Shown: in pieces, positions 45,970 to 54,860 of the stretch
Layout: the number at the start of each line of letters is the position of its first letter
How positions within the stretch are numbered: position 1 is the first letter of the stretch
DNA from: Desulfovibrio sp. TomC
GTDB taxonomy: Bacteria; Desulfobacterota; Desulfovibrionia; Desulfovibrionales; Desulfovibrionaceae
Length of the DNA: 64,000 nt
Assembly (NCBI RefSeq): GCF_000801335.2
Contig: NZ_JSEH01000012.1
Coordinates: forward strand, 1 to 64,000
Reading direction: 5' to 3'
Position numbers and translations under genes: made by a program
The notes under the pieces: generated by a model
What the model saw: only the letters and a program-made list of their open reading frames with translations
What the model was told of the DNA's origin: nothing
Database searches by the model: none

Positions 45970-47034
45970 TTACACAGCCCAGGCGGTGGCGGTGCGGCGG
46001 CCGGCGGAGAAGCGCATGGCCAGTTCATAGGCCACGTTGACGTCTTTCATGGCTTCTTCGTCGCCGCCAAGATCGGGGTGGTGCATCCGGGCCATGTGAC
46101 GGTAGGCGTTTTTGATCTCATCCACGGAGCAGGGATAATCCAGGCACAGGATATCGTAGGCGCACTTGAGATTCATGCCGTTTTTGCGGGCCATCTCCCG
46201 GGCGCGGTATTGGCGGTCGCGGTCAGGGCGAAATCCATCGGCCGCACGTTCGGGACGTGGCCGGGCATGGGGCCGCGAAGCTCCGGCGGCCTGCTGGCCT
46301 TGTTGCGAGGCTCCCCGGGCGCTGCCGGTTGCCCCGGCGGTCGTCCCGGTCCGGCCGGCGGCTCCGGCAGCCGTGCCATTGCTCCCGCCGGCGGTTGTCC
46401 GCTGCTGTCCGGTGCTGCGGGAACCGGCGTCGGCTTCAGGACCGGCCGTCCTGGCCCGGAAGGTCGATTCCGGGCGCGGGCGTTCCCGGTGGACGCCGGC
46501 ATGGGCGCGGAAGGTGGATTGGCCGGGCCGGGCCGATCCGGTGTGGCTGGCGCGGGTCCTGTCCTCGCCGGCAGCGGCCTGACCGGCTCCAGGGCGCTGT
46601 TGTCCTGCGGCCGAGGCCTGGGCGCTGCCGGCCGAAGACGCCCCGGCGGCCGGCCCTTTGGCCTCGGCGTGGGGGCGCGCCTTGAAGCGGTTGCGCTCGA
46701 AGGTCCCGGCCGAGGGTCCGGCCGCTCCCTGGGCCTGGGTGCGGGAAAAGCGGTCCGCTCCGCCCGGCGGCGGCGGAGGAGGGGGCGGCTGGCTGCGAAA
46801 ACGGGAGTCGCGGGCAGTGGTGAAACGGGCGCCGGCGGCCTCAGCCCGACCGGCGGATGCGGTGGAGCCATTTCGGGCCGTGCGCAAATTTTTAAGGACT
46901 TCCTGCAGATGGACGAGAATTTCCTGCAACAGCACGCGCGTCCGGGTGAGCTGCACTTCCAGGGCCTGCCAGTCGGCCACGCCGCTCCCGGCTTTGGCCC
47001 CATAGCCGCTTTGCCCCTGGGCGTGCCTAGGCAT
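45970..47034 (-). CDS. J-domain protein with long disordered region
   Basis: A 354-aa protein. Residues about 15-55 may form a coiled coil (LEVQLTRTRVLLQEILVHLQ). About 230 residues of Ala/Gly/Arg/Pro/Thr-rich low complexity follow, including a run of eight prolines. A J domain occupies the C-terminal 60-70 residues (CAYDILCLDYPCSVDEIKNA and HMARMHHPDLGG with the HPD motif). The C-terminal J domain is the reverse of classical DnaJ and suggests a DnaK recruiter tethered by its N-terminus. The ORF extends upstream to 47142, but GGAAGG supports 47034. Confidence 0.8.
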   Translation of the reverse strand: MPRHAQGQSGYGAKAGSGVADWQALEVQLTRTRVLLQEILVHLQEVLKNLRTARNGSTASAGRAEAAGARFTTARDSRFRSQPPPPPPPPGGADRFSRTQAQGAAGPSAGTFERNRFKARPHAEAKGPAAGASSAGSAQASAAGQQRPGAGQAAAGEDRTRASHTGSARPGQSTFRAHAGVHRERPRPESTFRARTAGPEADAGSRSTGQQRTTAGGSNGTAAGAAGRTGTTAGATGSARGASQQGQQAAGASRPHARPRPERAADGFRPDRDRQYRAREMARKNGMNLKCAYDILCLDYPCSVDEIKNAYRHMARMHHPDLGGDEEAMKDVNVAYELAMRFSAGRRTATAWAV

Positions 47035-47314
47035 GAACGCCTTCCCCCGCGCCCCGGGCAGGATCGGGAGTCTTTTCGCCGGCAGGGCCAAAACCCCTGC
47101 AACGCGCTGGTATTGCAGATTTTTCTCGTAACAAAACAGCACCTTCCCTTACTATTCCTACGCAATACGCACCGCTGTGGCAAGGCGTATTTCCGGCTGC
47201 AAAAGCCTGTACAGGCCCCTAGTGACAGAGCTGGAGGTTTTGATGTAGTGTGCGGCGCGATACGTTGATTCGTTGACACGCCCGCCATACCCGGCAGGCA
47301 ACCCGAGGACGCCC

Positions 47315-47782
47315 ATGAAACCGACCGATGCTGAAGTTGCCAAGCCCTTTGTCGATGCCACCAGGCATGTCCTGACCATGATGGCCCAGCTGGATCCCAA
47401 ACCGGGCAAACCGTACGTCAAAAAAGCGTCAGCCGCTGCTGGCGACGTTTCCGCCGTCGTTGGCCTGACGGGCGACCGCAACGGCAGCATCTCCATCAGC
47501 TTCTCCAAGAAATGTGCCATTGCCGTCGTCAAGAACATGCTCGGCGACGATATTGCCGATATCATCCAGGATGCCAAAGACGCCGTCGGTGAAATCACCA
47601 ACATGATTTCCGGCCAGGCCCGGGCAGGCCTCAGCCAGCTTGGCCTCAATCTGTCCTCGTCCACGCCCACGGTCATTTTCGGCGACAATCACACCATCAG
47701 CCACATCACCTCCGGCCCTGTGGTGGCCATCCCGTTTTCCACCGAGTATGGGGATTTCACTCTGGAGTTCTGCTTCGAGTGA
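47315..47782 (+). CDS. cheX: CheX-type phosphatase-like protein
   Basis: A 155-aa protein of the CheC/CheX/FliY phosphatase family. DAVGEITNMISGQARAGL (about residues 89-106) contains the ExxN active-site signature that removes phosphate from CheY-type receivers. DVSAVVGLTGDRNGSISISF is the typical preceding beta segment. GAGG precedes ATG 47315. The dsbD-type gene starts within its stop codon. Confidence 0.85.
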   Translation: MKPTDAEVAKPFVDATRHVLTMMAQLDPKPGKPYVKKASAAAGDVSAVVGLTGDRNGSISISFSKKCAIAVVKNMLGDDIADIIQDAKDAVGEITNMISGQARAGLSQLGLNLSSSTPTVIFGDNHTISHITSGPVVAIPFSTEYGDFTLEFCFE

Positions 47783-49992
47783 TCCGCCGCGCCGCCAGCC
47801 GATCCCGGGGCATGCGACCGCCCGGGACCGCGCCAGGGATCGCCGCCATGGCACCAACACGCCTTGCGGATTGCGACCGCTTCCCCCCCCGGCCCCGCGC
47901 CCGTCGCTTCCGGCCAGCCTGTAACGGCCTGCTGCTGGCCGCCCTGGTCCTGTCGATCCTGTGCCTCGACGGCCTGTCTCTGGCCGGCGCCCAGCCCCCG
48001 ACGACCGACAGGCCCGACCTCCGGACGGTTGCGGCGGTCCCGGCAGCAGCCACGGCCGGACCAGCCGGCCTGCCCGCTGCCCAGGCGATCTCCCAGCCGG
48101 CCGCAACGCCGGCTGCCCCGGAACCCGTTGCCGCAGCCGCAGCCCAACAATTGCCGGCCCGGCTGGAACCCGCCCTGTTCCGTCTGCCCAAGGGCGACCC
48201 CTCGGGCCAGATCCTGGCGGTGGTGACCCTGGTTTCCGCCCCGGGCTGGCACGCCTATGCCGTGGGTCCGGCCGAGTCCGGCCAATCGGCCCGGGCCAAC
48301 CTGACCGCCGGCGACATCCAGGCCCCGGCCCTGTTTCCTCCGGGCATCCCCACCCCGGACCCGCTGGAGCCTGAAAAAACCGTCCTGATTTACGAAGGCC
48401 GCACCCCCATTTTCGTGCCGCTCTCCGACCAGGCCCGCAGCGCCCCGGTCCTTAGCGGCGAAATCCGGGTGTTTTCCTGTTCCGACACCAGCTGCTGGCC
48501 CTCGACCCTGGCCGTGTCGCTGCCCCTGGCTGAGCTGGCCGTCGTCGATCTGCCCCAGGCCGAAACCCAGCCCTGGTGGCCGCTTTTCCTGGCCCTGCGA
48601 AACGCGGCCCTGGCCTCGCCCCTGACCGCCTGTCCCGATCCGTCCCTGCCGGCCTCCCTGCTCCACCCTCCGGTTGCGGCCGTGCCCGCGACCCCGGCCG
48701 CTGCATCGCCCGCGCAGCCGGCCACCCCCAGCCTGACCCCGCGCTCGTTTACCCCGGCCCTGGAGGTTTCCGGGCTGCTCAAGGCCGCCATGCTGGCCTT
48801 TGCCGCCGGATTCATCCTCAATTTCATGCCCTGCGTGCTGCCGGTGGTGAGCCTCAAGCTCTCGGGCTTGCTGGCCATCAGTGGCGAGGAGGGCAAGCTC
48901 GAGCGCCGGCGCATCCTGCGTGAGCATAATTTCTTTTTTGCCCTGGGCATCGTGGTCTATTTTCTGCTTTTAAGCCTCATCCTCGGGGCGTTCGGTCTGG
49001 CCTGGGGCGAGATGTTCCAGTCGCCAGGGCTGGCCATTGTGGTGGCTGTGGTGCTTTTTGCCCTGTCGCTGAGTCTTTTTGGCGTCTTCCACCTGCCGGT
49101 GGTGGATCTGAAGATCTCTTCCGGCACCCGGGGGCACACCCGGCGCGGCGCTTTCTTGACCGGAGCCCTGACCACTTTGCTGGCCACCCCGTGCAGCGGA
49201 CCGTTTCTGGGCGGGGTGCTGGCCTGGACCCTGCTGCAACCCCAGCACGTCATCATGACGGTCTTCACCGCCATCGGCCTGGGTATGGCCTCGCCTTACG
49301 CCGTCCTGGCCATCTGGCCGCGGCTGGTGCGGCTTTTGCCCCGCCCCGGCGCCTGGATGCAGAGCCTGGAGCGGGCTATGGCCTTTGTGCTGGCGGCCAC
49401 CTGCCTGTATTTCCTGGCGCTCCTGCCGCCGGGGCGCATCCTGCCCACTTTGGCCGCTTTCTGGGCCATGGCCCTGGCCGCCACGCTCTTTGGCCGGATG
49501 CATCTGGCCCAGAGCGCCCTGCGCGGCGCGATCATGGGCGTGGCGGCCCTGGCCGTTGCCGGCGGCGGTCTGGCTTTTGCCCTGACCTTCACCCCGCCGG
49601 TCGAGGCCGAGTGGGTGGCCTACACGCCTGAGACCTTTGCCGAGCGCCTGGGCCGGGACAATCTGGTCCTGGATTTCACGGCCGACTGGTGCCCGACCTG
49701 CAAGCTTCTGGAACGCACGGTCCTCACCCCGGCCCGGGTGGCCCAGTGGGGCACGCGCCACAAGGCCGTGTTCATGAAGGTGGATCTCACCCGGCAGACC
49801 CCGTCGGCCATGGCGCTTTTGCGCGCCCTGGGCAGCCAGTCCATTCCGGTGGCCGCCTTTTTCCCGGCTGGCGACGAGGCCAATGCCCCGCTTGTCCTGC
49901 GCGATCTCTTCACAGCCGGCCAGTTCGAGCAGGCCATGGACGAAGCCTTCAGCCGGCCCTACGCCCAACCGGCCGGCCTTCCGGCCGATTAA
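47779..49992 (+). CDS. dsbD: Thiol:disulfide interchange protein DsbD
   Basis: A 737-aa protein that carries electrons from cytoplasmic thioredoxin across the membrane to periplasmic thiol pathways. N-terminal signal (about residues 50-70), periplasmic N-domain with the pair CSDTSC near residue 235, eight-helix core with MPCVLPVVSLKL and ATPCSGPFLGG providing the two transmembrane cysteines, and a C-terminal thioredoxin domain with DWCPTCK (CxxC). GTG 47779 overlaps the cheX stop. ATG 47812 or 47848 are possible later starts. Confidence 0.92.
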   Translation: MIRRAASRSRGMRPPGTAPGIAAMAPTRLADCDRFPPRPRARRFRPACNGLLLAALVLSILCLDGLSLAGAQPPTTDRPDLRTVAAVPAAATAGPAGLPAAQAISQPAATPAAPEPVAAAAAQQLPARLEPALFRLPKGDPSGQILAVVTLVSAPGWHAYAVGPAESGQSARANLTAGDIQAPALFPPGIPTPDPLEPEKTVLIYEGRTPIFVPLSDQARSAPVLSGEIRVFSCSDTSCWPSTLAVSLPLAELAVVDLPQAETQPWWPLFLALRNAALASPLTACPDPSLPASLLHPPVAAVPATPAAASPAQPATPSLTPRSFTPALEVSGLLKAAMLAFAAGFILNFMPCVLPVVSLKLSGLLAISGEEGKLERRRILREHNFFFALGIVVYFLLLSLILGAFGLAWGEMFQSPGLAIVVAVVLFALSLSLFGVFHLPVVDLKISSGTRGHTRRGAFLTGALTTLLATPCSGPFLGGVLAWTLLQPQHVIMTVFTAIGLGMASPYAVLAIWPRLVRLLPRPGAWMQSLERAMAFVLAATCLYFLALLPPGRILPTLAAFWAMALAATLFGRMHLAQSALRGAIMGVAALAVAGGGLAFALTFTPPVEAEWVAYTPETFAERLGRDNLVLDFTADWCPTCKLLERTVLTPARVAQWGTRHKAVFMKVDLTRQTPSAMALLRALGSQSIPVAAFFPAGDEANAPLVLRDLFTAGQFEQAMDEAFSRPYAQPAGLPAD

Positions 49993-50147
49993 AACCGCTT
50001 TGTCAAGCCTGTCTGTTCCTCATTGCCCAGGACGGCGTAACCCCCGTGAGCGGCCGTCCGGCCCCGCCCCGACACCAGCATGGCAGAAACAGCCGCGCTA
50101 GGGGCGCGCTGCGGCAGATCCTCGGGTTCGATGTCGACAGCGCCCAT
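49989..50147 (-). CDS. Small protein (52 aa)
   Basis: Starts MGAVDIEPEDLPQRAP at 50147 behind a very good ribosome binding site (GGAGGAAC, 8 bases upstream) and ends overlapping the dsbD stop in the opposite direction. Acidic at the N-terminus, Ala/Gly-rich in the middle. No signal or membrane segment. It lies downstream of the terminator of the carboxypeptidase gene, so it would need its own promoter. Real but unknown is my best guess. Confidence 0.4.
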   Translation of the reverse strand: MGAVDIEPEDLPQRAPSAAVSAMLVSGRGRTAAHGGYAVLGNEEQTGLTKRF

Positions 50148-50170
50148 GGTTCGTTCCTCCGCGTGATGCG

Positions 50171-50200
50171 AAAAAAAGGGGAGCGCCCTGGGCGCTCCCC
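50171..50200 (-). terminator. Rho-independent terminator of the carboxypeptidase gene
   Basis: GGGGAGCGCCC and GGGCGCTCCCC (50178-50200) pair almost end to end, and on the minus strand the stem is followed by seven U (50177-50171). Confidence 0.9.
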
Positions 50201-50254
50201 TCAAAAAATCATCCACCAGCCGCCTGCGTGCGGCCTGGGCCAACCGGGCCGGCC

Positions 50255-51409
50255 CTATGGGTGGGCCGGGACCCCGCCGGCCGGGCCGATCGCCGCCACA
50301 GGCGTCGGAGCGGTCGTTTTCTTGGCGTGGACCATCTTAAAGCCCTTATCCAGCAGCTTGATCGTCTCGCGCTCCCGCACGCGGGGATTGCGCGAGCCCA
50401 AGACCACGGCGATCAACCGGGTGTCGCCGCGTTTGGCCGTGGCCACGATGTTGTAGCCCGAGGCGCACACAAACCCGGTTTTGAGTCCGTCCGCGCCTTC
50501 GTACCGGCCCAGGAGCGAATTGGCGTTATGCCGCTGGCGGTTGTTGTGGGTGAAATACTGCATGGAATGGATGGTCAGCGCCTTGGGGAACTGCTCCAGA
50601 TAGGCCGCGGCCAATTTGAGCATGTCCCGGGCCGTGGTCACCTGCCCTTCGGCCGGCAGGCCGTTGGGATTGTGGAACACGGAATTGGTCATGCCCAGAC
50701 GCTTGGCCGTGTCGTTCATAAGGGCCACGAACGCCTCGGCATTGCCGTTTTCCAGGTTGTCGGCAATGGCCATACAGGCGTCGTTGGCCGAGGCCACGGC
50801 AATACCCTGGATCAGGTCCGTGATCTTGACCTGTTCGCCGCTGCGCAGATGCATGTTGGACCCGCCCTGGGTCGCGGCCCGTCCGGACACCTCGATGACG
50901 TCCCAGGGCCGAAGCCTGCCCTGGCGGATGGCGTCAAAGAGGATGTACAGGGTCAGCACCTTGGTCAGGGAGGCCGGCGGGATCTGCACGTCGGGATTTT
51001 GCTCGTAGAGCACCTCCCCGGTGTTCATGTTCCACAGGATGGCCGATTTGACCGTGAGGGTGGGGACCGCGCAGGCCCCGATATCGCCCTCTTCGTTTTC
51101 AATGTCGGGGCTGACCGGCGGGGCGGCTTTCCGGCCGCGCCGGGGCTTTTTGGCCGGGCTCTCGGCCACGGCGGCCTTGGCGTGTCTGGACGGTTTTTCG
51201 GCCTTGGCCGCTTTGGCGGTCTTGGCTGTTTTGGGAGCCTTGGCCGCTTTTTCGGCCTTGGCCGGTTTGTGGGCGGCGGACCCGGCCGGGTGCTTCTCGG
51301 TGCGGCCGGTATCCTTGGCCAGGGCCTGGGCGTTTTCCACAACCGGAGCGGCGACAAAAACCAGGCTAGCCACGAGGGCTATGACCATGGCGCGAAGTAC
51401 GTAGTGCAT
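50255..51409 (-). CDS. D-alanyl-D-alanine carboxypeptidase (PBP5/DacA family)
   Basis: A 384-aa exported serine peptidase that trims peptidoglycan stem peptides. Sec signal (VIALVASLVFVAAPVVENA), then a 70-residue Lys/Ala-rich segment (about residues 35-105) that may be a wall-interacting spacer, then the penicillin-binding domain with PPASLTKVLT (SxxK) near residue 145, VASANDA (SxN) near 205 and DGLKTGFVCASGY (KTG) near 312. The usual C-terminal amphipathic anchor of PBP5 is not evident. Confidence 0.92.
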   Translation of the reverse strand: MHYVLRAMVIALVASLVFVAAPVVENAQALAKDTGRTEKHPAGSAAHKPAKAEKAAKAPKTAKTAKAAKAEKPSRHAKAAVAESPAKKPRRGRKAAPPVSPDIENEEGDIGACAVPTLTVKSAILWNMNTGEVLYEQNPDVQIPPASLTKVLTLYILFDAIRQGRLRPWDVIEVSGRAATQGGSNMHLRSGEQVKITDLIQGIAVASANDACMAIADNLENGNAEAFVALMNDTAKRLGMTNSVFHNPNGLPAEGQVTTARDMLKLAAAYLEQFPKALTIHSMQYFTHNNRQRHNANSLLGRYEGADGLKTGFVCASGYNIVATAKRGDTRLIAVVLGSRNPRVRERETIKLLDKGFKMVHAKKTTAPTPVAAIGPAGGVPAHP

Positions 51410-51611
51410 GTAGATGGATTCCCCTTGCGCGGCGAAAGGGCCAGACTTGGTGCCGGCGGTTGCGCCGGAAACGACGTTGCGCTTTTACCCGCGCCGATAA
51501 GGAAAGTCAAAACCCCGGATTCCCGGCGTTGCGCCCGGGGGGCGCTTGCCGTAGGATAGCCGCAGGAAGCGGGGAGACGTCTGGCCTCTCGCTTCTACCA
51601 GGGAGCCTTTC

Positions 51612-51767
51612 ATGCCGCGTTTTGAGCTCGTCCAGCCCGTTTCGGCCGTCTGTTGCCGTGCCGGTGGCCGTCTTTCCGGTTGTCCTGCCCACCGCGTGCC
51701 GGGGTTGGTTGGGGTTGTGTCGTGCCGTAAGAAACCCTGCGACCGCCTTGACGCCGGCAGGCGCTGA
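51612..51767 (+). CDS. Possible small Cys-rich upstream ORF (51 aa)
   Basis: ATG 51612 follows GGGAGCC at 6-8 bases spacing and the frame ends 8 bases before the kinase ATG. The peptide begins MPRFELVQPVSAVCC and contains five cysteines. Arginine/valine-rich composition is also what random high-GC DNA would give, so it could equally be a leader without product. The rest of the 366-base gap 51410-51775 shows no other feature apart from the divergent promoters it must contain. Confidence 0.25.
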   Translation: MPRFELVQPVSAVCCRAGGRLSGCPAHRVPGLVGVVSCRKKPCDRLDAGRR

Positions 51768-51775
51768 TCCCATCC

Positions 51776-53257
51776 ATGGCCGATTCCCTTGATTTTCCAG
51801 ACATCCAGGAGCGCCTGCTCGCCCTGGAAGAAGCCTTTGCCGACCACAATAGCTACCGGTTTAAAAAAACCATTGCCGAGTTGCGCCGGACCGTCAAAAT
51901 GCGGGCCAACGCCACGGCCCTGGCCCAGGCCGAACTCCTTGACAGCCGCAAGGAAACCGAACGCAACCGCAAGCAATGCGTGGATTTGCAGGCCAAGCTC
52001 AAGACCGTGGTGGATCGCTTCGAGGGCAGCTTCACGGCCTTTGAAAAATTTCGCAAGGCCATCCGGGTCGTGGAACTCATGCGCGCCCATGAAGATCTGC
52101 CGGCCGTGCTCGATCGCATCAAGGACCTTTTCGGGCTGCGCGCCGTCAGCCTGCTGCTCGACGCCGGCGAATACGCCCCCTTTGAACCGCCCGGAGCCCG
52201 GCTGGCCGAGGCCGCCGAGCTGCGCAAGGGGCTGGCCGAACTCATGCCCAAGGCCACCGGCCCGGGACCGTTCATGGGGTCCATCAAAGCCGTGCCCAAA
52301 CCGGAATTCTTCTTTGGCCCGGGCTTTTGCGCCGAACGCAAGGTGCTGCTTTTGGGTTCCTGCTTCATCTACCCGCTGCGCGACAAGTTCGGCCCGCAAA
52401 AGCTCGTCGGCATCCTAAGCTTTTTCGACTCCAACCCGGACCGCTACACCAGCGAGAAAGGCTCGGAATTCGCCACCCACTTCGCCGACATCCTGGGCTA
52501 TACCATCGTCGACATCACGGATCGCAAAAAGGCCGAACGCCTGCGCGAAGACGTCGAGCGCATGACCCGCCACGATCTCAAGTCCCCGCTGACCGCCGTG
52601 CTCACCCTGCCCCAACTGTTGCGCCGCGACGGCAACCTGACCGAGCGGCAAAACGACATGTTAAGCCTCATGCAGCACGCCGGCTACCGGATGCTCAACA
52701 TGATCAACCAGTCCCTTGATCTCTACCGCATGGAGCGCGGGGTCTACGAACTCTCGCCCCAGCAGGTGGATATTCTCCCCATCCTGGACAATATCGCCGG
52801 CGAGCTGCGCGGGGTCATTGAGGCCACGAACCTGAGCCTTGAGGTGACGGTGCGCGGGCGCGCCCGGGCCGAGGGGGATGCGTTTGCCGTGCGCGGCGAA
52901 GAAATGCTGCTCTATACCATGCTGTCCAACCTGATCAAAAATGCCCTGGAGGCCTCGCCAAACGGAGCGCGGGCGACAGTGGCCCTGACCGAGGGCCGCA
53001 CCCTGGATGTGGCCGTGCACAACGCCGGGGCCGTGCCGGCTCCGGTGCGGGACCGGTTTTTCAGCAAATTCGCCACTGCCGGCAAGAAAGACGGCACCGG
53101 CCTTGGGGCCTACGGAGCCAAACTCATCGCCGAGACCCACGGGGCCAAAATCGCCATGGCCACCTCGGAACAAAAAGGCACCACCGTCACGGTGTCGTTC
53201 CCCAAGCCCCGGACCACGGACAAAACCGCCGTCGCCCGCTCGGGCATTCTCAAATAA
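51776..53257 (+). CDS. Soluble sensor histidine kinase
   Basis: A 493-aa cytosolic kinase. Residues about 1-95 are predicted coiled coil, about 95-245 a GAF/DUF484-like sensor domain (LFGLRAVSLLLDAGEYAPF), then HisKA with RMTRHDLKSPLTAVLTLP (phospho-His near residue 264) and a HATPase domain with NLIKNALEASPNG and GTGLGAYGAKLIAETHG. No membrane helix and no receiver domain. No response regulator gene adjoins, so its partner is elsewhere. Confidence 0.88.
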   Translation: MADSLDFPDIQERLLALEEAFADHNSYRFKKTIAELRRTVKMRANATALAQAELLDSRKETERNRKQCVDLQAKLKTVVDRFEGSFTAFEKFRKAIRVVELMRAHEDLPAVLDRIKDLFGLRAVSLLLDAGEYAPFEPPGARLAEAAELRKGLAELMPKATGPGPFMGSIKAVPKPEFFFGPGFCAERKVLLLGSCFIYPLRDKFGPQKLVGILSFFDSNPDRYTSEKGSEFATHFADILGYTIVDITDRKKAERLREDVERMTRHDLKSPLTAVLTLPQLLRRDGNLTERQNDMLSLMQHAGYRMLNMINQSLDLYRMERGVYELSPQQVDILPILDNIAGELRGVIEATNLSLEVTVRGRARAEGDAFAVRGEEMLLYTMLSNLIKNALEASPNGARATVALTEGRTLDVAVHNAGAVPAPVRDRFFSKFATAGKKDGTGLGAYGAKLIAETHGAKIAMATSEQKGTTVTVSFPKPRTTDKTAVARSGILK

Positions 53258-53292
53258 AAAAAACGCCAAGGCCGGACCAGCGCCAGCCCGGT

Positions 53293-53727
53293 TTACACCC
53301 GGGCCGCCACCATGACGCCGGTGCGCCCGCTGCTGGCGGCGGCGGTCGCAGCCCCGGCCCGGTCATAGGCCCGAAGCGCCCGGCCGGTCGTTGGGGCGGA
53401 GGCTGTCTGGAGGCCGGTAGCAGCCGATCCGGCGGACGGTCCCGAAGCCGCCGCCAGGGAGGTCAGCACGACGGCCTGGCGGGCCAGGCCCTGGCCGCTG
53501 TCCCCGAAGTCGCGCCCGCCCAGGGCCGATCCGTCCGCGCCGGGCTCGGACGGCGTCACCGGGACGCTGCCCTGGCTCTGGATGGGCTGGACGGCCTGGC
53601 CCGCCCGGGCCGGTTCGGCGGCGGGACTCGTGACCGGCGGCGTGGGCGGCGCTTCGGGCACGACCGGAGCCTGGGCCGCATACAGCCCAAGCACTCCGTA
53701 GCCGCCGCTGTCCACCGCATCGATCAT
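53293..53727 (-). CDS. Low-complexity hypothetical protein (144 aa)
   Basis: Begins MIDAVDSGGYGVLGLYAAQ and is otherwise Ala/Pro/Ser/Gly-rich with no hydrophobic core segment beyond a short helix near residue 85 (LARQAVVLTSLAAA). Probably disordered. GGAGCAG precedes the ATG. Family unknown. It converges on the histidine kinase gene. Confidence 0.5.
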   Translation of the reverse strand: MIDAVDSGGYGVLGLYAAQAPVVPEAPPTPPVTSPAAEPARAGQAVQPIQSQGSVPVTPSEPGADGSALGGRDFGDSGQGLARQAVVLTSLAAASGPSAGSAATGLQTASAPTTGRALRAYDRAGAATAAASSGRTGVMVAARV

Positions 53728-53825
53728 GGCCTGCTCCTGTCGGTTCGCTCCGTATCAAAAGCCCTATCGGTTCCCCAGGATCCCTTCTTTAGTCCCAAGG
53801 GGAAATACTGTAGGCTGCGCTGCGT

Positions 53826-54860
53826 ATGACCACTCCCGACATCGCCATCTACGCCGTCACCGAAAAAGGGGCGCGCCTCGGCCAAACTCTCGCCGCAGCC
53901 CTTCCGTCCAGGCTCCACGCCCTGTCCCGGCTGGCCGTCCCGGAGGCCGCGCCGTTTGCCTCGCTTGCCGACCTTGTCGCCGGGACCTTTGCCCGGTTTC
54001 GCGCCCACATCTTCATCTGCGCCTGCGGCATCGCCGTGCGCTCCATTGCCCCGTTTGTCCGCGACAAGACGTCCGATCCGGCCGTGGTCTGCCTGGACGA
54101 CACCGGCCATTTCGCGATAAGCCTGCTCTCCGGCCATCTGGGCGGCGCCAACGATCTGGCCCGGCGCGTGGCCGACCTGACCGGGGCCATGCCCGTTGTC
54201 ACCACGGCCACTGACGCGGCCGGCGCCCCGGCCATCGAACTGCTGGCCCGGGACCTCGGCCTTGGCCTGGACAATCCCGTGGCCACCCGCCGGATCAATG
54301 CCGCCCTGGCCGCCGGCCAACCCGTGGCCGTCTTCGATCCCCTGGGTCTATTTGCCGTGACGCACGCCAAGGCGCTCAACCATTTCGAATGGGTGGCCGC
54401 CCCGGAACAGGTTGCGCCGGACTCGCCCCTGATCCTGGTGGACTGGCGCACCGGCCCGCACACGCCAACGCGCCTGTATCTGCGCCCCCGGGTGCTCACG
54501 GCCGGCGTGGGCTGTCGCCGGGGGACCCCGGCCGCCGACATTTTGTCCCTGCTCGACCATGTCTGCCGGGAGCGCCGGCTGGCCCCGGGAAGCCTGGCCG
54601 CCCTGGCCAGCATCGAGGCCAAGCGCGACGAGGTCGGGCTTCTGGAAGCGGCCCGGACCCTCGGCCTGGACATCCTTTTTTTCACTGCCGACCAACTGGC
54701 CGGCGTCAGCGTGCCCCACCCCTCGGCGGTGGTGGCCAAACATATGGGAGTGGGCAGCGTATGCGAGGCCGCGGCAATACTGGCGACGGGGGGAGGCAGA
54801 CTGCTGGCTCCGAAAACAAGGACCGGCTTTTCCACGGCAGCCATCGCCCTGGCTCGCTGA
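53826..54860 (+). CDS. cbiG: Cobalt-precorrin-5A hydrolase CbiG
   Basis: A 344-aa enzyme of the anaerobic cobalamin pathway that opens the delta-lactone of cobalt-precorrin-5A. IFICACGIAVRSIAPFVRDK, DPAVVCLDDTGHFAISLLSG and HLGGANDLARRVADLTG (about residues 62-123) are the CbiG N-terminal motifs. The C-terminal domain has LTAGVGCRRGTPAADI near residue 223. Overlaps the methyltransferase gene downstream by about 100 bases. Confidence 0.93.
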   Translation: MTTPDIAIYAVTEKGARLGQTLAAALPSRLHALSRLAVPEAAPFASLADLVAGTFARFRAHIFICACGIAVRSIAPFVRDKTSDPAVVCLDDTGHFAISLLSGHLGGANDLARRVADLTGAMPVVTTATDAAGAPAIELLARDLGLGLDNPVATRRINAALAAGQPVAVFDPLGLFAVTHAKALNHFEWVAAPEQVAPDSPLILVDWRTGPHTPTRLYLRPRVLTAGVGCRRGTPAADILSLLDHVCRERRLAPGSLAALASIEAKRDEVGLLEAARTLGLDILFFTADQLAGVSVPHPSAVVAKHMGVGSVCEAAAILATGGGRLLAPKTRTGFSTAAIALAR

